From the NCBI GenBank assembly GCA_902464595.1, contig CABQJX010000082.1, positions 1 to 12,114 of the forward strand: 12,114 nucleotides of DNA, written 5' to 3'. Shown piece after piece: positions 6,206 to 12,114 of this stretch. Source of the stretch: an uncultured Lachnoclostridium sp. (GTDB lineage Bacteria; Bacillota; Clostridia; Lachnospirales; Lachnospiraceae). A program made the translations under genes and the position numbers. Every line of letters starts with the position of its first letter. Positions within the stretch are counted from its first letter, which is position 1. The notes beneath the pieces were generated by a model. The model had not been told where the DNA came from. It was given only the letters and a program-made list of their open reading frames with translations, and did no database searches.

Positions 6206-8480
6206 TAGCCACCTCCCCTGCCCGAACCTTTTTTAGGGGACCGGAACCGGAACTTTCGATATGAGGGCCTGCATTTTGGTAAATACCGGCAAGAATGGTT
6301 CCGCCTTCTTCCTCCCCATACTGACTGACTAAAGCCTGGATCAAAAGCCAGCCTGTTGAGGAGCTTTTTACATCGGTCACAGATACCATATCCTGATAGA
6401 CTGGATCTGCCAGATCTTTGATGGAATCCGGCATGGGAAGCCCTCTCTCTTCAAGCACCTGGGTATTAACTAAGATCGCTCCCTCCTGTGCTGTAAGAGG
6501 GCGGTAATAATCCGGCACTGGATCTAAAGGCTTTTGGTCACAGGCAAGCTTTAAAAACATATGGCTCTGCTCCATAGCGCTTTCCAAATAGAAGGAACTC
6601 ATGGTAACTACATCCGCCTCAATGGATGACTGTTCTGCTAAGAGCTTCCCTCCAAGCTCTGAGGTTGCAAAGGTCTGAAACTGATATTTTCCTCCATACC
6701 CTGCCTCATTTAATGCTGCCTTGATAGCCTCAGCCGCTTCATCATCTGCATTGGAGTAAATGATGACCGGACGTTTTTCCTCCCCATTTCCAAACATCCC
6801 CGCACTCTTTGCCCCTAACAGAAGGGTAAAGATCAGAAGGATCAGAATCGGTATCCTCCGTTTGTTTCCTTTCTGGCGGGCTAAAAGGGCAAAAATAATC
6901 CTGGCTGCCAGATTGGTGAAAAAGATTGCCAGAGAAAGAACAAAAATCTCGTTAAATTTTGCAAAATGCTGGAGCTCTTTCATTTTGGCTGTGAGCACCA
7001 TGGTTTTGGATCCTGTCAAAAAGATAACGGCGCTGACCGTGACCATGGCGTTGACAAAATAATAGCAGAATACCTCTAAAATGGTTCCCATTGCATTGGG
7101 CGTCACAACACGCACAATGGTTTTCAGCCAGCTGTCCCCCATGAGCATAGCTGTGGTCTCCCATCCCCCATTCATCTTTTCCAGAGAATTTTTCATCATC
7201 AGATAGGGTGTTGAGAAGAAATGAACCACGTTGCAGATGATGATTAGAAAAAATGTATTCTGCAGAGGCCCCCCGGAAAAAACCAGCATAAAAGCAATTC
7301 CAAGAACCATTCCCGGTATGGTATTGGTGACCAGGGCAATGGTTTCCACTGTGTTCTTTACCCCTGCCCCCAGGCTGCTTCGGGAGGTAACCAAAGCGGC
7401 TCCGTAAGCGGCTATACTTCCCACTGCCGCTGTAGCCAGGGCTGCAAAGATGGAATTGCAGAACACATTTAACAGGGAGGGGTCTGCAAATACTTTTTTT
7501 ACATGCTCCATGGTAGGAAGCATCCGATAAGGCCATTCCGACACAAAGGGAACAAAAAACACAGCAGAAAACACCAGAAAGATCACAGCACAGCAAAAAA
7601 CGCTGAATGATCCCAGAAGGAAATCACGGATAGGGTCCTTCTCCATCTCAAGATCGGATCGTTTGCTGTAACGGACATTAAAACGGTTCAGATACCGGAG
7701 CAGCCCTATGCTGAATATGGAAGGCAAAAGCATAACAACCGCTGCAGCCGCTCCCACAGAAAAATCAGGAAGGCTTCCCAGCATCCAGTCATAGAGGCAG
7801 GAAGCCGCCACCCTGTACTCCCCTCCCACAGAGGCCGGAATACCGTAATCAGTAAAAGCCAGGAAAAAGCACTGGACAAAAGAAGCAGCCAAAGTTCCCC
7901 ACAAGGGCCTCAAAACCGTCATGTGAAAGGTTCTCCAGGGAGTATCCCCCATCACCCGGGACACGATCATAAATCTCTTGTCTACATATTCCATGGTATT
8001 TAAAATCAGGAGGAAGGATACGGGGAGGGTGTAGATCATATATCCGATCACAAGACCGCCTAGTCCATAAACCGGAAAGACTGTCCGGCCTAGCAGGCGG
8101 GTGACAAGCCCCTGATTTCCAAAAGTATAGATCAGGGCAAAGCCGTAGGTGATGGTGGGGAGAAGCATGGGAAGCAGCACGATCCCCCGGACTGCCTGTT
8201 TTACTCTGTTCGGGATCCGGGTGTAGTGGATCCCGCAGGCCAATCCAAAAGCCGCTAGGGTAGTAAGAGAAGCGGAAAGTCCCGCTGACAGAAAACTGTT
8301 TTTTAGTGCCTTCTGAAACTCCCCGGAAAAGAGAGAAACATAATGATCCAGCACAAATCCGCTGTCTCCCCAAAAAGACTTTATAAAAAGCCGGATAGCC
8401 GGTACTGCCAAAAAGCAGAAAAATACAAGGGTCAAAAAGATAAAGATGAGCCGCAGCTCCTTTTGCTGTCGTTCCTTCAT
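6123..8480 (-). CDS. AEP-type ABC transporter permease fused in frame to a truncated solute-binding domain
   Basis: Residues 1 to about 538 are a double permease (two BPD_transp_1 halves, about 12 membrane segments). It has two EAA-type ATPase-docking loops: about 162-192 (VSRVMGDTPWRTFHMTVLRP) and about 435-465 (TTAMLMGDSWLKTIVRVVTP). At about 541-562 a basic stretch and hydrophobic segment (KRRIPILILLIFTLLLG) look like the signal anchor of a binding protein. Residues about 565-757 match the iron/phosphonate-type periplasmic-binding fold (VIIYSNADDEAAEAI, SSTGWLLIQALVSQYG, GEVAIGFGLR). The last 28 or so residues are phnW DNA read in the wrong frame, so the binding domain lacks roughly 100 residues. 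ATG 8478-8480 is preferred because AAGGTGG (8486-8492) sits 5 nt upstream; GTG 8489 lies inside that RBS. The RBS overlaps the phnT stop. The AEP substrate is inferred from phnW and phnX. Family names would be phnU/V plus phnS. Confidence 0.85.
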   Translation of the reverse strand: MKERQQKELRLIFIFLTLVFFCFLAVPAIRLFIKSFWGDSGFVLDHYVSLFSGEFQKALKNSFLSAGLSASLTTLAAFGLACGIHYTRIPNRVKQAVRGIVLLPMLLPTITYGFALIYTFGNQGLVTRLLGRTVFPVYGLGGLVIGYMIYTLPVSFLLILNTMEYVDKRFMIVSRVMGDTPWRTFHMTVLRPLWGTLAASFVQCFFLAFTDYGIPASVGGEYRVAASCLYDWMLGSLPDFSVGAAAAVVMLLPSIFSIGLLRYLNRFNVRYSKRSDLEMEKDPIRDFLLGSFSVFCCAVIFLVFSAVFFVPFVSEWPYRMLPTMEHVKKVFADPSLLNVFCNSIFAALATAAVGSIAAYGAALVTSRSSLGAGVKNTVETIALVTNTIPGMVLGIAFMLVFSGGPLQNTFFLIIICNVVHFFSTPYLMMKNSLEKMNGGWETTAMLMGDSWLKTIVRVVTPNAMGTILEVFCYYFVNAMVTVSAVIFLTGSKTMVLTAKMKELQHFAKFNEIFVLSLAIFFTNLAARIIFALLARQKGNKRRIPILILLIFTLLLGAKSAGMFGNGEEKRPVIIYSNADDEAAEAIKAALNEAGYGGKYQFQTFATSELGGKLLAEQSSIEADVVTMSSFYLESAMEQSHMFLKLACDQKPLDPVPDYYRPLTAQEGAILVNTQVLEERGLPMPDSIKDLADPVYQDMVSVTDVKSSSTGWLLIQALVSQYGEEEGGTILAGIYQNAGPHIESSGSGPLKKVRAGEVAIGFGLRPGLKGAGSGGGDQSAQRQICP

Positions 8481-8490
8481 GAAATCCACC

Positions 8491-8760
8491 TTATGCAGTC
8501 AACCCTGCAAAACGAAACAGGGTAAATATATTGTTCTTTTTGATCTCCAGCTGATTCAGGATAAATTCCTTTACAAAGCGGTTCCTGGGACTCTGGATGA
8601 TCTCATCCGGGCAGCCATACTGGGAAATGGAGCCCTGGTCGATGATCAGCACTTTATCTGACAATGTCAGAGCCTCCTCCGGATCATGGGTCACAATAAT
8701 GGTCGTCAGGTTAAATTCCCTGGCAATGGTCTTGATCCGCTCCTCCTTAATTCTCGTCCT
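8491..8760 (-). pseudogene. phnT: AEP-type ABC transporter ATPase, C-terminal remnant
   Basis: The frame encodes TRIKEERIKTIAREFNLTTIIVTHDPEEALTLSDKV and onward to the stop at 8491. This is the part of an ABC ATPase after the D-loop, including the H-loop histidine in VTHDPEEA. Walker A, the signature motif and Walker B, normally 140-150 residues, are absent. The frame is open up to 8829 but upstream of about 8760 it is lysine-rich and does not match the family. Just upstream, AGGAG at 8766-8770 looks like the original RBS, so the start codon and the N-terminal two thirds seem to have been deleted, joining near 8760. As written it cannot hydrolyse ATP. It sits between the regulator gene and the permease gene, as expected in the operon. 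Confidence 0.85.
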
Positions 8761-8765
8761 GTGTG

Positions 8766-8770
8766 CTCCT
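8766..8770 (-). promoter_or_regulatory. Orphan RBS of the deleted phnT start
   Basis: The minus strand reads ACAGGAGCACAC, followed directly by the phnT coding remnant (AGG ACG AGA) with no start codon at RBS distance. This pattern is expected if a deletion removed everything from the start codon to about codon 150. Confidence 0.5.
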
Positions 8771-8852
8771 GTGTTTTGTTTTTTTGGAAACTGCCGGACG
8801 GCTTCCTTTCGCTGCTTCCTTTCGTGTTTTCATTTTATGACCGGATCCCGCC

Positions 8853-8881
8853 ATTTTACAAGTCAAATCTTCGTATGTCCT
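8853..8881 (-). promoter_or_regulatory. Possible promoter for the transport operon (weak)
   Basis: On the minus strand AGGACA (8876-8881) and TAAAAT (8853-8858) are 17 bp apart. TTTACA at 8894-8899 is an alternative -35 with only poor -10 partners. The position between the candidate operator and the phnT remnant makes sense, but the match is modest. Confidence 0.35.
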
Positions 8882-8918
8882 ATGTAAGGAATATGTAAAG
8901 AAAAAAGGACGGTTCTCC

Positions 8919-8933
8919 GTAGATTTTCTACAG
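8919..8933. promoter_or_regulatory. Candidate RpiR-type operator, copy 1 (upstream of phnT)
   Basis: On the minus strand this reads CTGTAGAAAATCTAC, containing the inverted repeat GTAGA-AAA-TCTAC. The same element with the spacer TTT instead of AAA occurs at 9898-9912 in front of the regulator gene. Copy 1 includes the TAG stop codon of the regulator gene (8928-8930) and lies just upstream of the possible transport promoter. Assignment to the neighbouring regulator is inference from position and duplication. Confidence 0.6.
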
Positions 8934-9824
8934 AAAACAGTCCTCCCCCATATCAACAGACAGACGGGCCGACATACGGCTGTTTCCGGCAAAGGCCTTT
9001 TCACAAGCTTTATAATTCTGGTTAAAAACCCCCATATACAGCATATCCACAATTGCCAGCTGAGTGATCCTGGAAAAAATCGCCTTTCCCCGCAGAAATT
9101 GGCGGCTGCTGGTACACAGTACATAATCCCCATACCGTGTAATGGGTGCGTTTATAAAATTTGTAATGATCACGGTTTGGGCGCCTGCCTTTTTCGCCCT
9201 TCTCATCAGTTCAACCGTAGGCTTTGACGTTCCGGAATAGGAGATTCCTATTGCCAGATCCTCTTTTCCTAAACCTAGAGCGCTTGCATGCTGGATATAA
9301 AAATCGTTATATCGGCAGCAGGGGATCCCCAAATACAATAATTTCACCATAAGATCTTCTGCCACAGCCCCTGAGTCCTCCACTCCATAAACCACGACCC
9401 GCTTCGCCCCGGCAATGGCCTTCACCGCTCCCTCGTAATCCTTCTCAGATAAGGATCGCAGCGTCTCCTCCAGCATATGGACTGCAGAACCAATCACCTT
9501 TCCCGGAATATGGGAAACAGCCTCCTTGGGGCTGATAGGAACGCCATAAAGCGAAAGGCTCCCTTCCCTTTTCTCTCCTTCTGTCTTTCCCATTCCACAG
9601 CTTTGCATAAGATCATTTTTAAACTCGGTAAATCCCTGGTATCCCAAAGCCTTCACAAAGCGGATCATGGTAGGCTGGCTTACCTTGGCTTTCCTGCTTA
9701 CATCTGCGATCCGCAGATCCCCATAATTCCCCCTATAACCTAATAAATAATCCGCCGCCTTCTTTTCTGATGGCCTAAGGGAGGGATAATGCTCCCTAAT
9801 CCGCGCCTGGATCCGATCGTCCAT
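8928..9824 (-). CDS. MurR/RpiR-family transcriptional regulator of the phosphonate operon
   Basis: This 298-residue protein has the family layout: an N-terminal HTH_6 domain (residues about 1-77; SEKKAADYLLG, then IADVSRKAKVSQPTMIRFVKALGYQGFTEFK) and a SIS sugar-phosphate-binding domain (about 120-250; VVVYGVEDSGAVAEDLMVKL, and the phosphate loop ISYSGTSKPTVEL). Start ATG 9822-9824 (MDDR) is chosen because GAGGAGG at 9830-9836 lies 5 nt upstream; a longer in-frame ATG at 9843-9845 would place that RBS inside the gene. It is the first gene of the minus-strand operon, with the phnT remnant directly downstream. SIS domains usually bind phosphosugars; here the ligand may be AEP or phosphonoacetaldehyde (inference). 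The paired palindromes at 8919 and 9898 suggest autoregulation and control of the transport genes. No lesion is visible. Confidence 0.9.
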   Translation of the reverse strand: MDDRIQARIREHYPSLRPSEKKAADYLLGYRGNYGDLRIADVSRKAKVSQPTMIRFVKALGYQGFTEFKNDLMQSCGMGKTEGEKREGSLSLYGVPISPKEAVSHIPGKVIGSAVHMLEETLRSLSEKDYEGAVKAIAGAKRVVVYGVEDSGAVAEDLMVKLLYLGIPCCRYNDFYIQHASALGLGKEDLAIGISYSGTSKPTVELMRRAKKAGAQTVIITNFINAPITRYGDYVLCTSSRQFLRGKAIFSRITQLAIVDMLYMGVFNQNYKACEKAFAGNSRMSARLSVDMGEDCFL

Positions 9825-9897
9825 AATAGCCTCCTCACTATACACTCTTTCTTAAGTTTCCGCATTTTCCAAAATCACATAAAACAGCCAGAAAAAA

Positions 9898-9912
9898 GTA
9901 GAAAATCTACAG
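9898..9912. promoter_or_regulatory. Candidate RpiR-type operator, copy 2 (upstream of the regulator gene)
   Basis: The plus strand reads GTAGAAAATCTACAG; the minus strand reads CTGTAGATTTTCTAC. This is the same GTAGA-N3-TCTAC palindrome with CTG flank as at 8919-8933. It lies 74 bp upstream of the regulator start codon, where an autoregulatory site would be expected. Confidence 0.6.
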
Positions 9913-10053
9913 ATTTTTTCCTTCTTTCCTCACCATTCCTTTTTTTCTTTCTCATAACCGACTGATTTTTTCACTGATTTTCCTCTTTTTTGCCCTCTGG
10001 CTGCTGTCCTGTTCTTAAAAAAATACAATCTTATCCCTGATTATACAAAATCC

Positions 10054-10067
10054 CTTAGGATCCTAAG
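10054..10067. repeat. 14-bp perfect palindrome
   Basis: CTTAGGATCCTAAG is its own reverse complement and lies about 67 bp upstream of the -35 at 10134. It could be a binding site for a dimeric regulator; no second copy was noticed in the window. Confidence 0.5.
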
Positions 10068-10133
10068 AGCATAATTTGGTAAAAGAGAGGTAAATTCCAT
10101 GTAAAATGTAAAGATTTTTAAGAACTTCGTTCC

Positions 10134-10162
10134 TTGTTGCTTCCGCCCGGATATGATATACT
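10134..10162 (+). promoter_or_regulatory. Extended -10 promoter for the membrane-protein pair
   Basis: TTGTTG at 10134-10139 and TATACT at 10157-10162 are separated by exactly 17 bp, and TGA directly precedes the -10 (TGATATACT), giving an extended -10. Transcription would start near 10169, about 70 nt upstream of the preferred start codon at 10237. Confidence 0.65.
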
Positions 10163-10236
10163 GTGGCAGGTGTAAATAATATACAAAGGTTATTTGTAAT
10201 AATGGATCAATGATCCGGAAAGGTTCAATAAGCGTT

Positions 10237-10548
10237 ATGGATTTCAAACATTCCCTTTTCCGTTCCAAGCTTCCTTCCCTCCTCGATCTGGCGGGAAAGC
10301 TTGCGGCCATCAGCTGGCTTCTGACAAATACCCTGTTTTTGCTGGTCAGCCCCATCCCCTTTGTGTCCCTAGATTTTGTGCGTCAGATCCCTCTTGACAA
10401 TTTTCTTCTTACCTGGGCTGGGATTTTTTGCTGTCTGTCCCTTGTGATCTCCTTTCCGGCTGTGCGAGCCAGGAGACCCGTCCTCCTTTTCCCCACAGCT
10501 GTTATGTACGCCGCTGCTCTGATCATCAAAGGAGAAATACTGATATGA
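10237..10548 (+). CDS. Small integral membrane protein coupled to the DUF2079 protein
   Basis: I do not recognise a named family. The 103-residue product (MDFKHSLF start) has three hydrophobic segments, roughly 20-42 (AISWLLTNTLFLLVSP), 55-75 (FLLTWAGIFCCLSLVISF) and 82-100 (VLLFPTAVMYAAALII), so it is a small polytopic membrane protein. The start is uncertain: ATG 10237 has AAAGG about 13 nt upstream, while the in-frame ATG at 10210 (MIRKGS, 112 residues) has no RBS and lies in the inverted repeat GGATCA-A-TGATCC (10204-10216). Its stop overlaps the next start as ATGA (10545-10548), a sign of translational coupling, and the RBS of the next gene lies inside it. It is probably a partner of the DUF2079 protein (inference from coupling only). 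Confidence 0.7.
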   Translation: MDFKHSLFRSKLPSLLDLAGKLAAISWLLTNTLFLLVSPIPFVSLDFVRQIPLDNFLLTWAGIFCCLSLVISFPAVRARRPVLLFPTAVMYAAALIIKGEILI

Positions 10549-11978
10549 GTCAAACGAATATACAGCCGAACCTGTTTCTGACCAAAAAGAGGCTGGCCGC
10601 AATCCTGATCTGTGCGGCCTGCCTCTGGTTTTTGTTTACCGGTTTTCTGACGGTAGTGCGTTATCGCGCCAACTATGCTTCCACCTATGATTTTGGTATT
10701 TTTTCCCAAATGTACTACTATATGGATCAGACACTGGCTCCCATGACCACCTGTGAACGCGATGGGCTTCTGTCCCATTTTGCCGTCCATTTGTCTCCTA
10801 TTTTTTACCTGCTCCTTCCGGTCTATCATCTGATCCCCAGGCAGGAAACCCTTCTGGTCCTCCAGGCCCTTCTTGTGGCAAGCGGCATGATCCCTATGTA
10901 TCTGTTGGCAAAAGCTTTCCGCCTTTCCAACTGGGAAATTTTAGGATTTACCTTGATGTACTGCTTATACCCTGCTTTTATGGGAGGCTGTTTTTACGAT
11001 TTTCATGAAAACAAGTTTCTGGCAGCCCTTATCCTGTGGTGCATGTATTTTATGGAAATAAAGCGGTTTTGGGCAATGTTCGCCTCTCTCTTTCTCCTGC
11101 TCATGGTCAAAGAGGACGCCCCTGTATATGCCGCCTGCATTGGACTGTATCTCTTCCTTTGGAAGAAGGAATACGTAAGGGGCGCTTCTGCTTTTATCTT
11201 ATCCTGCGCCTATTTCATAGGAGCCGTCTGGTACATCAACCGTTTCGGGGACGGAGCTATGGTCAACCGTTTTGACAATTTTATCTCTGACCCAGACCTT
11301 GGCCTCATCAGCATGTTTAAGACCCTTTTGGTCAATCCCGCTTATCTTCTGTCACAGATCGCAGTGAAAGATAAGATATGGTTTATCCTTCAAATGACGC
11401 TGCCGCTGTTTTTTCTTCCTTTTATGACAGGACACTGGCAAAAATGGGTTCTTCTGATCCCCTTTGTGCTCATCAACCTGATGTCCAACTATAAGTACCA
11501 ACATTCCATTTATTTCCAGTACGTTTATGGATCCGGCGCTTTGCTGCTCTATCTTTCTCTGAGCAATTACTGCGCCCTGAAAGAAAGGATGAAGGGATCC
11601 TCCTTCTTCCCCCTTTTACTATGCGCCGCGGGCCTATTCTGGGGAACAGCCTTTACTTCCACGGTAATCATTGAAAAATCTGATTACCTTCCCCGGTATT
11701 TAGCTCACCGGGAAGATGCCGCCAGAGCTCGTGATCTTCTGTCCCAGATCCCACAGGATGCCTGTGTGAAAGCCTCCACCTTCTTCCTTCCCCAATTATC
11801 CATGCGGGATGAGATCTATCTGTTGGAGAGCCATCACCCCGCCCCCTATCTAGTGGTGGATCTGAGGAAGGGATACGAAAAAGATTTGGAACAGAAGCTG
11901 GCTTCCTATGAGGAAGAGGGATATAAGGCCTTAGGGACAGTGGAGGGTTATGTAACCGTATTAGAGAAGCTTCCTTAA
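10545..11978 (+). CDS. DUF2079 polytopic membrane protein (GT-C-like)
   Basis: This 477-residue protein has about ten hydrophobic segments and the conserved DUF2079 signatures in order: STYDFGIFSQ (near 45-55), LLSHFAVHLSPIFYLLLPVY, ETLLVLQALLVASG, YCLYPAFMGGCFYDFHENKF and LLMVKEDAPVYAA. The last roughly 65 residues form a soluble domain (ARDLLSQIPQDACVKASTFFLPQLS). The family is related to GT-C membrane glycosyltransferases, but no substrate is established. The acidic residues in the first extracytoplasmic loop (YDFG) and in FHE fit that fold, so transfer from a lipid-linked sugar is plausible inference. The start at ATG 10545 follows AAAGGAG at 10528-10534; a formal start at 10428 is rejected because it overlaps the small gene and reads unrelated residues. 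The stop codon overlaps that of the convergent gene at 11975. Confidence 0.88.
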   Translation: MSQTNIQPNLFLTKKRLAAILICAACLWFLFTGFLTVVRYRANYASTYDFGIFSQMYYYMDQTLAPMTTCERDGLLSHFAVHLSPIFYLLLPVYHLIPRQETLLVLQALLVASGMIPMYLLAKAFRLSNWEILGFTLMYCLYPAFMGGCFYDFHENKFLAALILWCMYFMEIKRFWAMFASLFLLLMVKEDAPVYAACIGLYLFLWKKEYVRGASAFILSCAYFIGAVWYINRFGDGAMVNRFDNFISDPDLGLISMFKTLLVNPAYLLSQIAVKDKIWFILQMTLPLFFLPFMTGHWQKWVLLIPFVLINLMSNYKYQHSIYFQYVYGSGALLLYLSLSNYCALKERMKGSSFFPLLLCAAGLFWGTAFTSTVIIEKSDYLPRYLAHREDAARARDLLSQIPQDACVKASTFFLPQLSMRDEIYLLESHHPAPYLVVDLRKGYEKDLEQKLASYEEEGYKALGTVEGYVTVLEKLP

Positions 11979-12114
11979 CCCTCCTGTTCCCTGCTTTCCA
12001 GATCCCTCTGGATCCCTTCCAGATAATGAACAAAAAAGCCTTCATGAGAACGGAGTTTCCATTCCTTTTCCATTTCCCCATAGGTAAAGCTCTTTCTTCC
12101 CCCATCTTCCATAC
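11975..12114 (-). CDS. C-terminal end of an unrecognised protein (5' end beyond window)
   Basis: The minus-strand frame ending at TAA 11975-11977 reads MEDGGRKSFTYGEMEKEW, then HEGFFVHYLEGIQRDLES, to the stop, a hydrophilic, helical-looking sequence. It is open to the right edge, and the Met at 12110-12112 may be internal or a start. I do not recognise the family. Its stop overlaps that of the DUF2079 gene, leaving no intergenic space and no terminator between the convergent genes. It is preferred over the other minus-strand frame here (MGEERALP, extending to 11668), which runs antisense through the DUF2079 coding region. Confidence 0.55.
   Translation of the reverse strand, partial: MEDGGRKSFTYGEMEKEWKLRSHEGFFVHYLEGIQRDLESREQEG

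Larger units (their letters stand above)
9846..10133. other. Non-coding divergent intergenic region
   Basis: No credible gene lies between the regulator gene and the plus-strand membrane genes. The stretch is pyrimidine-rich on the plus strand (9911-10015). It holds operator copy 2, the palindrome CTTAGGATCCTAAG at 10054-10067, and at its right end the promoter for the membrane-protein pair. I see no RNA structure that I recognise and no clear promoter for the minus-strand regulator. Confidence 0.6.

Noticed and set aside
6952..8373. Minus-strand frames of 214 and 174 codons within the transporter gene
   Set aside because: They are alternative frames of the permease, rich in Cys/His/Ser, with no membrane pattern or family signature.
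8801..8824. 11-bp direct repeat GCTTCCTTTCG, 13 bp apart
   Set aside because: Too short and isolated to assign a role; possibly part of the phnT leader. No array follows.
8747..9133. Minus-strand 128-codon frame overlapping the regulator and the phnT leader
   Set aside because: Most of it is a shadow of the regulator gene. Its tail (MKTRKEAAKGSRP) could be taken for a phnT N-terminus, but it has no RBS, and the AGGAG at 8766-8770 lies downstream of it.
10204..10216. Inverted repeat GGATCA-A-TGATCC around the alternative start of the small membrane gene
   Set aside because: Only 6-bp arms and no second copy noticed; it could be chance, so it is not listed as an operator.
10428..10544. N-terminal extension of the DUF2079 protein
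   Set aside because: The extension overlaps the small membrane gene, is unlike the family, and a strong RBS supports ATG 10545.

Overview
The window looks like chromosomal DNA of a Firmicute of the class Clostridia, most likely Lachnospiraceae-like. The reasons are strong AGGAG-type ribosome binding sites, an aminoethylphosphonate (AEP) operon of the RpiR/PhnT/PhnUV-S/PhnW/PhnX type, a dockerin-bearing secreted protein, a GH51 arabinofuranosidase and a DUF2079 membrane protein. I cannot name a genus. I see no rRNA, tRNA, CRISPR array, transposase or phage gene.

Layout. (1) 1-1305, minus: N-terminal part of a secreted protein with an acidic 14-residue tandem repeat and a type I dockerin, running off the left edge. 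(2) 1370-3849, plus: a visibly AT-richer pair made of an ArsR-type regulator with a large C-terminal domain and a GH51 alpha-L-arabinofuranosidase. The enzyme gene is broken by a one-base insertion and a 44-bp tandem duplication, which together add 45 bp. A strong hairpin closes the region at 3899-3944. (3) 3961-4821, minus: an SseB-domain protein with its own extended -10 promoter. (4) 4972-9824, minus: an AEP uptake and degradation operon in the order regulator (RpiR/MurR type), ATPase, fused permease/binding protein, transaminase, phosphonoacetaldehyde hydrolase. Two genes are only remnants (phnT lacks its N-terminal two thirds, phnW lacks its N-terminal two thirds) and the binding-protein domain lacks its C-terminus. 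Two copies of a palindrome (GTAGA-N3-TCTAC) flank the regulator gene and are good operator candidates. (5) 10237-11978, plus: a small membrane protein translationally coupled to a DUF2079 polytopic membrane protein behind an extended -10 promoter. (6) 11975-12114, minus: the C-terminal end of an unrecognised protein.

How the genes work together. An intact version of the minus-strand operon would import 2-aminoethylphosphonate (PhnT plus PhnUV-S), transaminate it with pyruvate to phosphonoacetaldehyde (PhnW), and cleave the C-P bond to acetaldehyde and phosphate (PhnX), under control of the RpiR-type regulator. As written here, only the regulator, permease and PhnX look intact, so the pathway should not work from this locus alone. 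The regulator plus abfA pair would serve arabinose side-chain release from plant polysaccharides, but abfA is also broken.

The most notable signal is the density of lesions: two internal deletions, one single-base insertion and one tandem duplication in about 6.5 kb, all in catabolic genes, while the regulators and membrane genes remain open. This is either genuine recent decay or an assembly or sequencing problem; the bases alone do not decide between them. I did not find a convincing new defence or mobile system.
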